DNA of 64,000 bases. It comes from a virus. The stretch covers positions 1 to 64,000 of the IMG/VR virus record IMGVR_UViG_3300037189_025323; one strand, given 5' to 3'. This document shows, in pieces, positions 1 to 8,217 of this stretch (positions are counted from its first letter, which is position 1; every line of letters begins with the position of its first letter). Below the pieces are notes generated by a model. That model made no database searches. It saw only the letters and a list, made by a program, of their open reading frames with translations, and had not been told where the DNA came from. The translations under genes were made by a program, and so were the position numbers.

Positions 1-673
1 TAAGAATATTCTTGGTTTCCATTAAAAACCTTTTCCAGTCTATTTTTGACTCTATCTCAGGAAAATGATTTAACTTCCCAACCTTCCACAACGAAACATA
101 AGGCTTCAAAGCAATCATAACCTCAAAAGCCTCTTCCGTATCAACAACTGGCTCAATCGAAACCCAAGTGAAAATCCCCAAATCACTTGCCTTCTTCACC
201 GCATCCATACGACTCTGAATGGAAGGAGCACCGGGTTCCCACTGCTCTCTCAATTTCTCCGATACAAAAATAATTGTACTTCCAAATTTCCAATTGTTCC
301 TCACAAAATAATGAAAGTGCTTTGCAAGACGAAATCCAGCCTTCGTCAAAACCTGAATCTTTAACTTGTTTTCTTCACAAATAGGAAGAATCTCCCCCAT
401 CAAAGAAGCCGTCTCTTCAGACTGATACATGTCTGATTTGAAACTGAACAAAATTTCCTTCTCTTCTCCCCGATGCTTAACCGCTTCCTTCTTGAAGCTA
501 TCAACCAATCCATCCCTAATCTTCAAATCAGAAGCCCAATCCTCAGGAGAAACTCCTGAAGTCTTCGGACAATAACAATACTTACACTTGTGCTCACAAC
601 CCTCAATCAGATCACAAGCCAACTGACTATACTCCAAAGCCCTACCCTTAGGCACATAAATCATTTTCTTCAT
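1..673 (-). CDS. Radical SAM protein, SplB-like (partial, cut by window edge)
   Basis: The reading frame begins at an ATG ending at 673 and runs off the left edge, so at least 224 codons are present and the C-terminus is missing. Residues 26-33 carry the C-x3-C-x2-C signature (CEHKCKYC) that binds the 4Fe-4S cluster of radical SAM enzymes. A later stretch, WVSIEPVVD, resembles the strand motif of the COG1533 spore-photoproduct-lyase-like family. A purine-rich AAGGGA lies about 10 bases before the start. The reaction cannot be told from this fragment: DNA repair lyase or another radical SAM modification are both possible. It has its own promoter just downstream of a terminator. Confidence 0.8.
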   Translation of the reverse strand, partial: MKKMIYVPKGRALEYSQLACDLIEGCEHKCKYCYCPKTSGVSPEDWASDLKIRDGLVDSFKKEAVKHRGEEKEILFSFKSDMYQSEETASLMGEILPICEENKLKIQVLTKAGFRLAKHFHYFVRNNWKFGSTIIFVSEKLREQWEPGAPSIQSRMDAVKKASDLGIFTWVSIEPVVDTEEAFEVMIALKPYVSLWKVGKLNHFPEIESKIDWKRFLMETKNIL

Positions 674-739
674 TAACAACCATTCCCTTTCTGTCTCTTA
701 TTACTAAAATCCTTCAAAAATCCAAACATCTTCACATTT

Positions 740-769
740 ATTATACCGCCCAATTTGGCTTTTAAACAA
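740..769 (-). promoter_or_regulatory. Putative promoter for the radical SAM gene
   Basis: On the minus strand there is a perfect TATAAT (740-745) preceded by GG, with TTGTTT (764-769) 18 bases upstream. It lies between the terminator of the lipoprotein gene and the radical SAM start, about 65 bases before that start. The -35 match is moderate, so this is an inference from sequence only. Confidence 0.5.
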
Positions 770-806
770 AAGGGCTAGAGTCAGGAAACCCCAACTCTAA
801 CCCTTT
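764..806 (-). terminator. Rho-independent terminator after the lipoprotein gene
   Basis: Arms 769-781 and 794-806 form a 13-bp stem with one G-U pair, and the minus strand then reads TTTTGTTT. It sits just after the stop of the lipoprotein gene and ends the transcript that includes the ribonucleotide reductase. Confidence 0.85.
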
Positions 807-828
807 ATGCTCGAATAATAAGCCAACC

Positions 829-1311
829 TTAAGGCTTCACAGCCTCATTCGCCTTCACCATCTTCAGCTTCATCCCGTCCTTATACTTCCCAGCCCCGTA
901 AACAGCACCGTCCTCCAAGAAGGACAGAAGAACGTCCTTAACCTCAGGAGGAATCTGCTCAGCCTTACCCAAGCCAAGAGGAACAGCCGAATTCAACTTA
1001 TTAACAAACTTTCCAAACTGAGGACTCTTAGCCGTAAGATCCGCAACCTTGGCATTGAAAGCAGCAACGGTAACGTCCCCTCCCTTCAAGAAGGCAATAA
1101 GGGCATCACAAAGCCGAACAGCATCAACCTTGTCAACACCCTGATCCAGTGCCATTGTCATGGCAACGTCACCACCAGAACGAGCCAGAGACATCTGAAG
1201 GTTATAAGTCCAAACCTTATTGCTTGTCTCTCCCGTACTCCCACCGGTTGTCGCACAACCAGCACCAAACAACGCCAGAACCAGAGCACCCATGACCATG
1301 AACATTCTCAT
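829..1311 (-). CDS. Putative lipoprotein of unknown function
   Basis: This 160-residue protein starts at the ATG at 1311, chosen because AAAGGAG lies six bases upstream; a longer frame to 1365 would run into the reductase gene. Residues 1-18 form a short basic start plus hydrophobic stretch ending in GAGC, with Cys19 as the likely lipidated residue, followed by a Thr/Gly/Ser-rich linker. The rest is soluble and mostly helical, with no family I recognise. Expected location is the bacterial envelope, anchored by lipid, facing the periplasm or outside. It follows the reductase gene and is closed by a terminator. A phage-borne lipoprotein could alter the host surface, for example to exclude other phages, but nothing here proves that. 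Confidence 0.8.
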   Translation of the reverse strand: MRMFMVMGALVLALFGAGCATTGGSTGETSNKVWTYNLQMSLARSGGDVAMTMALDQGVDKVDAVRLCDALIAFLKGGDVTVAAFNAKVADLTAKSPQFGKFVNKLNSAVPLGLGKAEQIPPEVKDVLLSFLEDGAVYGAGKYKDGMKLKMVKANEAVKP

Positions 1312-1340
1312 CTTACTCTCCTTTGTTTTACTGCTACCCC

Positions 1341-4300
1341 TCACGAACACTTTGAATAACCGCAATTCTTACAAGAAGCACAACCATTCTCATACACCAT
1401 GTCCCCACTGCACTCCTTACACTTCTCCTTTAATTGAACACCATCCAAAACATAATTCTTCAAAACACGACGAACCCCAGACTCAAAAGTGAACATCGAA
1501 TCCTCTTGAGGAACTTTCTTCAACTGCTCAATGATATCCTGAATACGCATCCCATGGCGCAATAAAGCAGAAATCAATCGAGTAGGAGTCCCCATCTCAG
1601 CAGGGAAAAGACTGGCAATGTCATCAATCTTCTGATAATCCTCATTGGTCTTATCAAGAGACCCGAGAACTACAGAATACTGACAACAACCCTTCTCCTT
1701 CCTCTCCTTAAGAATCCAAACATTCTTCGTCTCATTGCTCTTAATGTATTTCTTCGGCAAAGTAATAAACTCTTCCTTGCCTCCGAAAATCTCATATGGC
1801 TTCCCATTAAACAAACCCACAAAGAAAATCCACTTTGCTCCCTTTAGATTGTAAGAATAAACATGAACAGGTAAAGATTCAGGACGCTTAGGAGCAGGAG
1901 TAACCGAAATCTCTAAGGGTCTCCCTTCCTTATCCACACCCTTCTTCTCTGCCTGAACCTCTTCTGAAATCAAAACACCATCCCGACAACCATCCCGATA
2001 AACAGTCAACCCCTTACACCCAGCTTTCCAGCCCTCAAGATAAATTGCCGAAATCACTTCCTCAGTAGTATCCTTGGGCAAATTAATCGTTGAACTAATG
2101 CTGTGCGTAATGTACTTCTGAATAATTCCCTGGATTTTAATCCGATTGCTCCAAGAAATCTCAGAAGAGTCACAACCATAATATGGACTCTCCTTAACGT
2201 CTGTCTTCCCTGTAACCTCCATCCACTTCTTCAAACCCTCATGAAACACCTCAAAGGAAATCCACTTGTTCCCATCGGTATCAATATCATCAGGCTTAAT
2301 GCCCTTCTTCTCCTCTTCAAAAGAAAGCTTCTTCCGTCTCTGATAAGACCTTCTGAACACCGGCTCAATCCCACTACTAGTCTGAGTACAGCAAGAAAGA
2401 CTCCCAACCGGAGCACAAGTAGTAGAAGAAATATTCCTTCTTCCATTAAGCCTAACCAATTCCTGAACATCAGTAGGAAGAATTTTAATGTAATGACAAT
2501 CCTTTTCCTTCTCCCAATTCCAACACTCAAAAGCACCACGCTCTTTAGCCAAAATCGCCTGCTCCCGGAAATTCTCAGCATGGAAAATGCTGAACAGATT
2601 ATCAATGAATTTCATAGACTCATCAGAATCATACTTGATCCCAATCATAGCAAGCATATCAGCAAGACCCGTTACACCCAAACCAACCCGCCTGCCCTTC
2701 TTTAAGTAATGAATGACATTCTTCCACAGATTCATCTCAACCTGCTTAATGGAATCAGACTCCTTATCATTCTTTATCTTCTCAAGAATTTTCTCGTTCT
2801 TCTCAATCTCAAGATCAACCAAGTCATCAATCAAACGAGTCGCCTTTCGGACAACATCCCCAAACTCATCAAAGTCAAACTTAGCCGATTTCTTAAACAT
2901 ATCCTTCACAAAGCCAACCAAATTCAAAGCCATCAAAAGACAAGAATTATTCATGCTCATAAGAATCTCACCGCATGGATTACTACAAATAGTAGCAAAA
3001 CCATCGGAAGCATAACAATCAGAAATGGACTGGCGGATAACAGTATCCCAAAAGAAACACCCTGGCTCAGCAGAAGCATGAGCCGATCTAACAAACTCAG
3101 TCCAAATCTCCTTAGCCTTGACAGTCTCCCTAAAAATCGCATCTTCAGGTTTACTATCAACAGGAAATCTTAAAACAACTTCCCCATCATTCTCAACAGC
3201 CTTTAAAAATTCATCTGTCCATTTTACCGAAATGTTTGCACCAGTTACCTTCTTCCTATCCCTCTTTACTGTAATGAAAGTCCCAATCTGAGGATGCAAA
3301 CAATGGCATCCAAGAAGCAATGCACCCCTACGTCCATTCTGTGCAACCTCATGAGTCGTATTACTGAACCTCTTCATGAAGACTTCAATACCATCAGTCG
3401 TAATAGCAGCATTGTTTACTGGCAAATTCTTTGGGCGAATAGTACTAATATCAGTACCAACTCCCCCACGCCGCTTCATGATCTGAACCAACTCTTGATC
3501 TGTCTTTAAAATTCCTCCATAGCTGTCCTCCGGAGATTCCACAACAAAACAGTTCTTGCAGACAACACCATTTACCACATAGGAATGGTCATTGTCAACC
3601 CCGATATTGTAGACTCTTTCATCTGAGCCATTATATAATGCCTTTTTGTCAATCCTCGCAAAGAGTCTACCATCAATTTCAATAAGGTCCTTTGCCGGAG
3701 AAAGAGCCTTGTTAAAACCATTCTCAACCCTCTTATCCTCATAAGACTTAAGAGAGTTTTCAGCAAAGATATTAGAGCATGGAAAGTTAATCTGAGAAAT
3801 TTTGGAACCCATTGGGCGAAGACCAGCAGGAATACCAAAAGAACGACAAAGGTAATAGAAACTCTTCACCAATTCAGTATTGGCTAAAGTGACATAAATC
3901 CCACCATCCTTGGTAATGGTCCCATCTGAATCAATCAAACCCTGAATCAGCTTCTTAACTAAAACTCCATCCCACTCATAGATGTCAGAAGGAAGCCTTT
4001 TCCCATCACAATACCGACCAAAAAGACTTTCAAAGGCATATCCAATAACAGCACTATGAAAAGTAATTTGTGTAGTATTGGAAGCATTGCTGTTATTGAT
4101 ATTTCCAACGATACCAAAACACTTTTCCCCAAACTCTGATACAAACTTAATTAGCTTATCCTCGTGAGTCCCAAAAGTGAAAGTGATTCCCCGAATCCGG
4201 TTCTTACTCTTCTTTATAGGATTATCACAAACCTTATCCTTCCTGGATTTCCGCTCTCTCTTCCCAAGGTTTCTTTTGGTGTTCTGACTAAAGACACAAC

Positions 4301-5147
4301 CATCCCCGAACCACAACCCAAGAAAATAAGAAAAGTCTTCATCAACAATCCAATTTGTCTTCACTGGATTATGTTGTTTCCTACAAGTCGTACCAGCATT
4401 GTCCCACTTTGATGTAAAAGAAGTCTCCTTCTTCTTTTCATCATGAGCAACGTCATAAGCACAACCTTCAATCTCTATACATGCCAAACTGAAAATATCC
4501 CGAAGATCAATCTCAAAGCCAATCTTTCCGGCATCTGTCCTCTTAGGAAGAGCAATGTAGTCTCCCACCCGAAGGTATTCGGTTGCATTGTATTTGGGCT
4601 TCAAACCAAAAGCAATCTGCTCCTTACTAATAGAAAAGAACTCGTGATTGCCAGTACAAGCAAAACCCGGTGTTTTAAAACACTTCAATTCATACAATTG
4701 CCGTCCATCAAGAGGACTATTGTGCAACTGAGAAACCTTCTCCCAAGTCCCGCCATTCGTTAGGACAAAATCACCAATCTTAACATCCTCAATTTTTTTC
4801 TGACCATCCCTTGTTAGAACCTCTGTTCCCTTAACAAAACAATTTCCGAGGGACATCAACTTCTCATTGTTCCCAATCCCATACAAAGGAGAACCCTGAG
4901 GAAGAACACGCCTAAACCCATTCATCAATCCATAAATTTCATCAAAAGGCAAAGGATTCACATATTTATCCTCTGTCCTCTTAAACTCAGGAACAATCCG
5001 ATTCCTGAACATGTCATCAGGATCTTTTTCTAGAAAATCCCCATTTGAATCCTTTAACAAATACTTTGAAACAATAACAGATGCAGCCAACTCATCACCA
5101 TCAAAATATTTAGTGCAATTAGCCAAAACATCTTCATACTTATACAT
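1341..5147 (-). CDS. nrdJ: Adenosylcobalamin-dependent ribonucleotide reductase (class II) with intein
   Basis: The 1268-residue precursor comprises extein residues 1-102 and 533-1268 around a 430-residue intein, giving a mature protein of about 838 residues. The extein carries GGVGTDISTIRP, the NPCGE motif with its active-site cysteine, and a CAPVGSLSC stretch typical of class II reductases, which make deoxyribonucleotides using coenzyme B12 and need no oxygen. The cysteine at 533, directly after the intein, is in the conserved NCFV context of the N-terminal redox cysteine. The C-terminus (about 1243-1268) has six cysteines, expected to relay electrons from thioredoxin or glutaredoxin. A GAGGAG sequence precedes the ATG. 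The gene supplies dNTPs for phage replication. Confidence 0.95.
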   Translation of the reverse strand: MYKYEDVLANCTKYFDGDELAASVIVSKYLLKDSNGDFLEKDPDDMFRNRIVPEFKRTEDKYVNPLPFDEIYGLMNGFRRVLPQGSPLYGIGNNEKLMSLGNCFVKGTEVLTRDGQKKIEDVKIGDFVLTNGGTWEKVSQLHNSPLDGRQLYELKCFKTPGFACTGNHEFFSISKEQIAFGLKPKYNATEYLRVGDYIALPKRTDAGKIGFEIDLRDIFSLACIEIEGCAYDVAHDEKKKETSFTSKWDNAGTTCRKQHNPVKTNWIVDEDFSYFLGLWFGDGCVFSQNTKRNLGKRERKSRKDKVCDNPIKKSKNRIRGITFTFGTHEDKLIKFVSEFGEKCFGIVGNINNSNASNTTQITFHSAVIGYAFESLFGRYCDGKRLPSDIYEWDGVLVKKLIQGLIDSDGTITKDGGIYVTLANTELVKSFYYLCRSFGIPAGLRPMGSKISQINFPCSNIFAENSLKSYEDKRVENGFNKALSPAKDLIEIDGRLFARIDKKALYNGSDERVYNIGVDNDHSYVVNGVVCKNCFVVESPEDSYGGILKTDQELVQIMKRRGGVGTDISTIRPKNLPVNNAAITTDGIEVFMKRFSNTTHEVAQNGRRGALLLGCHCLHPQIGTFITVKRDRKKVTGANISVKWTDEFLKAVENDGEVVLRFPVDSKPEDAIFRETVKAKEIWTEFVRSAHASAEPGCFFWDTVIRQSISDCYASDGFATICSNPCGEILMSMNNSCLLMALNLVGFVKDMFKKSAKFDFDEFGDVVRKATRLIDDLVDLEIEKNEKILEKIKNDKESDSIKQVEMNLWKNVIHYLKKGRRVGLGVTGLADMLAMIGIKYDSDESMKFIDNLFSIFHAENFREQAILAKERGAFECWNWEKEKDCHYIKILPTDVQELVRLNGRRNISSTTCAPVGSLSCCTQTSSGIEPVFRRSYQRRKKLSFEEEKKGIKPDDIDTDGNKWISFEVFHEGLKKWMEVTGKTDVKESPYYGCDSSEISWSNRIKIQGIIQKYITHSISSTINLPKDTTEEVISAIYLEGWKAGCKGLTVYRDGCRDGVLISEEVQAEKKGVDKEGRPLEISVTPAPKRPESLPVHVYSYNLKGAKWIFFVGLFNGKPYEIFGGKEEFITLPKKYIKSNETKNVWILKERKEKGCCQYSVVLGSLDKTNEDYQKIDDIASLFPAEMGTPTRLISALLRHGMRIQDIIEQLKKVPQEDSMFTFESGVRRVLKNYVLDGVQLKEKCKECSGDMVYENGCASCKNCGYSKCS
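3552..4841 (-). mobile_element. Intein with LAGLIDADG endonuclease in the class II reductase
   Basis: Codons 103-532 of the reductase form an intein. It opens with Cys (CFVKGTEVLT), has the block-B-like GNHEF at about 166-170, and ends VVCKN before Cys533, the first residue of the C-extein. Two LAGLIDADG-type motifs are visible, FLGLWFGDG near 275 and LIQGLIDSDG near 400, both keeping the acidic residue, so the homing endonuclease may be active. The penultimate residue is Lys rather than the usual His, which could slow Asn cyclisation. It interrupts the gene directly before a catalytic cysteine, a typical intein target. Boundaries follow from the restored reductase sequence on both sides. Confidence 0.92.
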
Positions 5148-5177
5148 GAAAACACTCTCCTCTAAACCACAAAAATC

Positions 5178-5447
5178 TCACTTCAACAAACTAACAATCT
5201 CTTCCTGATGATCAATAATATACTGAATATCATCAGAATTCATCCCAACCAATTTCTTTAGCTTAGTCCCACCCTTTTTCCCATGCCATACACGCCGCTT
5301 CTCCAATACGGGTCTTCCACTTCTCCTCCACACAATAGCCATCAAATCCATTGTGTTCTGATCATCAACCCGATCACTTCTAAATTGCTTCAAAATGTCA
5401 AAAGTATAATCACTCTCTGGATCTTTCCCACGAATTAACTTTGCCAT
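5178..5447 (-). CDS. Small protein of unknown function (89 aa)
   Basis: I do not recognise this family. The protein is soluble and charged, with a basic middle (around residues 42-65, several Arg and Lys) and an acidic helical end. It starts at the ATG at 5447, directly after the stop of the gene upstream (TAACATG), so translation is probably coupled. AAGGTG precedes the start. It lies upstream of the ribonucleotide reductase in the same operon-like run, which says little about its role. Confidence 0.7.
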   Translation of the reverse strand: MAKLIRGKDPESDYTFDILKQFRSDRVDDQNTMDLMAIVWRRSGRPVLEKRRVWHGKKGGTKLKKLVGMNSDDIQYIIDHQEEIVSLLK

Positions 5448-5448
5448 G

Positions 5449-5913
5449 TTACACCTTCATTAATAATACTTGAGGAACTTCACAACCGCGATAATCAACA
5501 ATCACCTTCTTAACAAATTCAATTGGTGAACTTTCAAAGTCACCAAGCTCTTCATATACCCACCTTCTGACAATAATCTGTGAACACTCAAAACCAAGCT
5601 CACCAGCCTTCAAAATCATGGATTTCCCATTAGAAAAATTCAAAACCCCAGCCTGACATGCTACATAATCCATTCTCGTATATTCTAATGTGGTAAGCAT
5701 CTCTCTGTAAAAATCTGGAAATAAAATCGTACCACAAGAAACAAAATGAATGGCATCTATACTCGAATCAGTATGATTCCCAACCCTGCCTAGCTTCGTC
5801 TCAATTACAGGAAAACTAAAAACGTTGGCAAGATCAATTGAACACTTAGTTGCAACACGAATCCCCTCTGCACAGTCACAATTATCAAAATTAAGAATTT
5901 GAGTCGAAATCAT
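5449..5913 (-). CDS. Unknown protein, weak likeness to glycosyltransferase C-terminal part
   Basis: The frame extends to 5943, but the ATG at 5913 has GAGAGGG seven bases upstream and is the better start, giving 154 residues. The middle (CGTILFPDFY and later IIVRRWVYEELGDF) recalls the acceptor-side part of family 2 glycosyltransferases, where a CG-T-hydrophobic segment is followed by an R-x-hydrophobic-E-E-h-G-x-F turn. The N-terminal nucleotide-binding half of such enzymes is absent, so this could be a divergent or trimmed relative, or an unrelated fold. The next gene downstream begins immediately after its stop. Confidence 0.6.
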   Translation of the reverse strand: MISTQILNFDNCDCAEGIRVATKCSIDLANVFSFPVIETKLGRVGNHTDSSIDAIHFVSCGTILFPDFYREMLTTLEYTRMDYVACQAGVLNFSNGKSMILKAGELGFECSQIIVRRWVYEELGDFESSPIEFVKKVIVDYRGCEVPQVLLMKV

Positions 5914-5956
5914 TCTACATCCCTCTCTAATATTCTCAACCAAATATTCTGGCTGT

Positions 5957-6418
5957 TTATAAGCTTATGGCTCTTTTTTGAGCAGCTTCCGATTCCTTCC
6001 TCACCCTCATCTCTTCCCGGCGCTTAGAAGCCCTTTTCTGAGCCTTCTGCTTCCAATCCTTTACCTTCTCATTCTTCTTCTTCTCATTCCTATACTTCTC
6101 TTCTGCAAACTGATCCTTAACCATCGAACCATTACCTTTTACGTCCCGATATACATCCTCAATCGTATTCCCACCCAAAGGAGTAAAATTCTCAATCCCA
6201 TGATGAACCTTCAAATCAGCACGGATATCCCCCTCCTTCTTCATCTGATCCAATACCCGTTCCTTAGCCAAACCTCCCCCAATCGAAAAATTACAAGCAC
6301 GTATAAGCTTGCTCATGGATTCACCACAAGAACAAGTTATTACAGGAGAATCTTTCATGGGGTGAGAAACTTCCCGGATGGTATTGCATCTGGAACAACG
6401 ATAATCATAATTCGCCAT
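5957..6418 (-). CDS. FmdB-family zinc-ribbon protein
   Basis: The start at 6418 gives 153 residues beginning MANYDYRCSRC, the standard opening of the FmdB/CxxC_CXXC zinc-ribbon family; AAGGAA lies 10 bases upstream. Cys pairs at about residues 8/11 and 29/31 form the zinc site. After residue about 95 the protein is a long Lys/Arg/Glu-rich helix, likely a charged coil that may bind nucleic acid. FmdB-type proteins are common in phages near late genes, but their molecular role is mostly unknown. The longer frame to 6445 lacks a good ribosome binding site. Confidence 0.8.
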   Translation of the reverse strand: MANYDYRCSRCNTIREVSHPMKDSPVITCSCGESMSKLIRACNFSIGGGLAKERVLDQMKKEGDIRADLKVHHGIENFTPLGGNTIEDVYRDVKGNGSMVKDQFAEEKYRNEKKKNEKVKDWKQKAQKRASKRREEMRVRKESEAAQKRAISL

Positions 6419-6448
6419 ACAATCACTATTCCTTGATACTACCAAATC

Positions 6449-6736
6449 TTACTTATTTATATGCCGCTTGAGAATGCTATCATCACATTCTGTAAATGCC
6501 CACGTCCCTATGTCAGCCATAGCGTCCTCAGCTTTAATATCCTTCTTTTGGAAATGAGAGCAAACCTTTATTCCCATACACCTCAAGTCAACCAAAGAAA
6601 ATGTCAATAACTTCTTTTTATTGACAACAAAAGAATATTGAAGTGCTTTTGCTTCTGAAACAATTTGTGGCTCGTGCCTACACAACTCATCCCATACCGA
6701 TATTACCCTAGAGCATAACACTTGCTTTTGAGTCAT
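6449..6736 (-). CDS. Small protein of unknown function (95 aa)
   Basis: No family is recognised. The protein contains four scattered cysteines without a clear zinc pattern and a Lys-rich segment near residue 40. AGGGTG precedes the ATG at 6736. It is packed between the FmdB-like gene and the sigma-like gene with short gaps, which supports a real gene in the same transcript. Confidence 0.65.
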   Translation of the reverse strand: MTQKQVLCSRVISVWDELCRHEPQIVSEAKALQYSFVVNKKKLLTFSLVDLRCMGIKVCSHFQKKDIKAEDAMADIGTWAFTECDDSILKRHINK

Positions 6737-6768
6737 AACACCCTAAACCTTTATTGACGAGATTAACC

Positions 6769-7698
6769 TTAACGCAATTCCAAAACATAAGAAGCCAATC
6801 TTTGACGAAATGCCTCATATGCCAAAAACTCCGCAACCTTAAGATGCTGCTTCAACTTCGGAGAAAGATGAATCTTCTCCTCTTTCTCAAAGAAATCAAC
6901 AATCGCCTTCACCAAGTCACGCCAACGTAAATTAATCAAACTCCTACCAGAAGGCAAACCCAATTTCTCTAACTTCGGCTGAAGAGGAATCTCTACATCT
7001 TGACGGAAATTAACCTCATCAGCACCCTTCTTCTCAGCAGCATCCATCCATGCCTCGTAAACCTGCATCGTCACATCATTATCCCCAAACCGATTTTCTA
7101 TATAAGTGTCCAAATCTTCCTTTAAGTCTTTCATCAACTGATCATCAAGATTAGTTGTGCTTCTCGGAGCCTGAATCCTCTCCAATACATTAGTCTCCCC
7201 ACCCTCATCATTCGTAGTATTATCACTACGATATCCAATCCCCCACTCAGGAGAAGATTTCATTATATTACGAAATGCATTTAATACCTCATTGTGTAAA
7301 ATGCTTTTCCAATAAGCAGCAAATGCCTTCGGACCACCCTTGATATTAAAACTTTCAATTGACCTACGATACCTACCACCAGTAATAAAACCCTCAACAA
7401 TCCTAGACTCAACCTCAGCCAATTCATTCTTAAAAATAGGAAACTTCATTGCCCCATATTGCAATGACTTATTCGCAATGTTCCGCCACAACTTGGAATC
7501 AGCTTCTTTCTTATCTGCATAATGCTTCCACAAACCAAGAAGCTCTTCCAATTCAGCCTTATCCCCCTCATTACCCTCCCTCTTCAACAAGTCCTCAGTA
7601 AGCGGAATGAAATCCTCAGTGATAATCCCAATAGCAATTTCACCAAGCTCAGCCCCAGGTTGAAGAGCAATACGTAAAGCAGCAAAAATATTAAACAT
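6769..7698 (-). CDS. Helical protein, possibly a divergent sigma-70-like factor
   Basis: The 309-residue protein is almost entirely helical. The segment around residues 122-143, with F-A-A-Y-W-K-S-I-L-H-N-E-V and then A-F-R-N-I, resembles sigma region 2, where F-x-x-Y/W-x3-I-x-N-x3-N/D-x2-R is common in phage and ECF-type factors. The C-terminal third, ending in basic residues, could hold a region-4-like helix-turn-helix (RSLINLRWRDLVKAI), but I cannot confirm it. AGGAG precedes the ATG. An alternative is a structural helical protein. If it is a sigma factor, this window holds two (see 59901-60662). Confidence 0.4.
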   Translation of the reverse strand: MFNIFAALRIALQPGAELGEIAIGIITEDFIPLTEDLLKREGNEGDKAELEELLGLWKHYADKKEADSKLWRNIANKSLQYGAMKFPIFKNELAEVESRIVEGFITGGRYRRSIESFNIKGGPKAFAAYWKSILHNEVLNAFRNIMKSSPEWGIGYRSDNTTNDEGGETNVLERIQAPRSTTNLDDQLMKDLKEDLDTYIENRFGDNDVTMQVYEAWMDAAEKKGADEVNFRQDVEIPLQPKLEKLGLPSGRSLINLRWRDLVKAIVDFFEKEEKIHLSPKLKQHLKVAEFLAYEAFRQRLASYVLELR

Positions 7699-7750
7699 GA
7701 CTTACTCCTAATCTTTCCTTTTATAGAAAGACCTAGATATAAAATAAATC

Positions 7751-8203
7751 TTACTGACCTGACTCTTTTCTTTCAAAGCCACGAGTGTAATACCCAAGAA
7801 CAAATCTTAAATCACGATTGCTTTTGTATTTAGCAACATCCTCCGGACCAATCTCATCCGTAAACACCAAACCAGACCTACCAGAACCATCACCAAATGA
7901 TTCTTTACTCAAAATAGTCACATTCCTCTGATTCAGCCGCCTCTTAATATAGTCAACCATTTCTTTATTCACCGTTACCAGAAAAATAGAAACGTCACTA
8001 TCCTCAAACTTCTTTACACATTCAATAACCCTGGTTGTCTTCCCCCATCGCCTAACCCGCTCATGTAAACCAATATCAGAAATATCTAAACCATGAAGAA
8101 TAGAAAAATTACAGCTATCAGGAACCTCTTCCTTCGGAAAAAAACTCCGACACTTCTTGCAACCATTCTCTACACAGATCCACGGCTTCTGCTTCGGATT
8201 CAT
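7751..8203 (-). CDS. Small P-loop-like NTPase or terminase-like fragment
   Basis: The 150-residue protein has a sequence resembling a Walker A loop, RRWGKTT, near residue 52, and a hydrophobic strand ending in DE (LVFTDEIG) near 112-119 that could be a Walker B. The first glycine of the canonical G-x4-G-K-T is replaced by Arg, so ATP binding is uncertain. The N-terminus has four cysteines (C10, C15, C18, C31) that could bind zinc. The layout recalls a trimmed terminase or helicase N-terminal domain. It starts at an ATG with AAAGAG upstream. Confidence 0.5.
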   Translation of the reverse strand: MNPKQKPWICVENGCKKCRSFFPKEEVPDSCNFSILHGLDISDIGLHERVRRWGKTTRVIECVKKFEDSDVSIFLVTVNKEMVDYIKRRLNQRNVTILSKESFGDGSGRSGLVFTDEIGPEDVAKYKSNRDLRFVLGYYTRGFERKESGQ

Positions 8204-8217
8204 TCTCTTTTTCTTTC

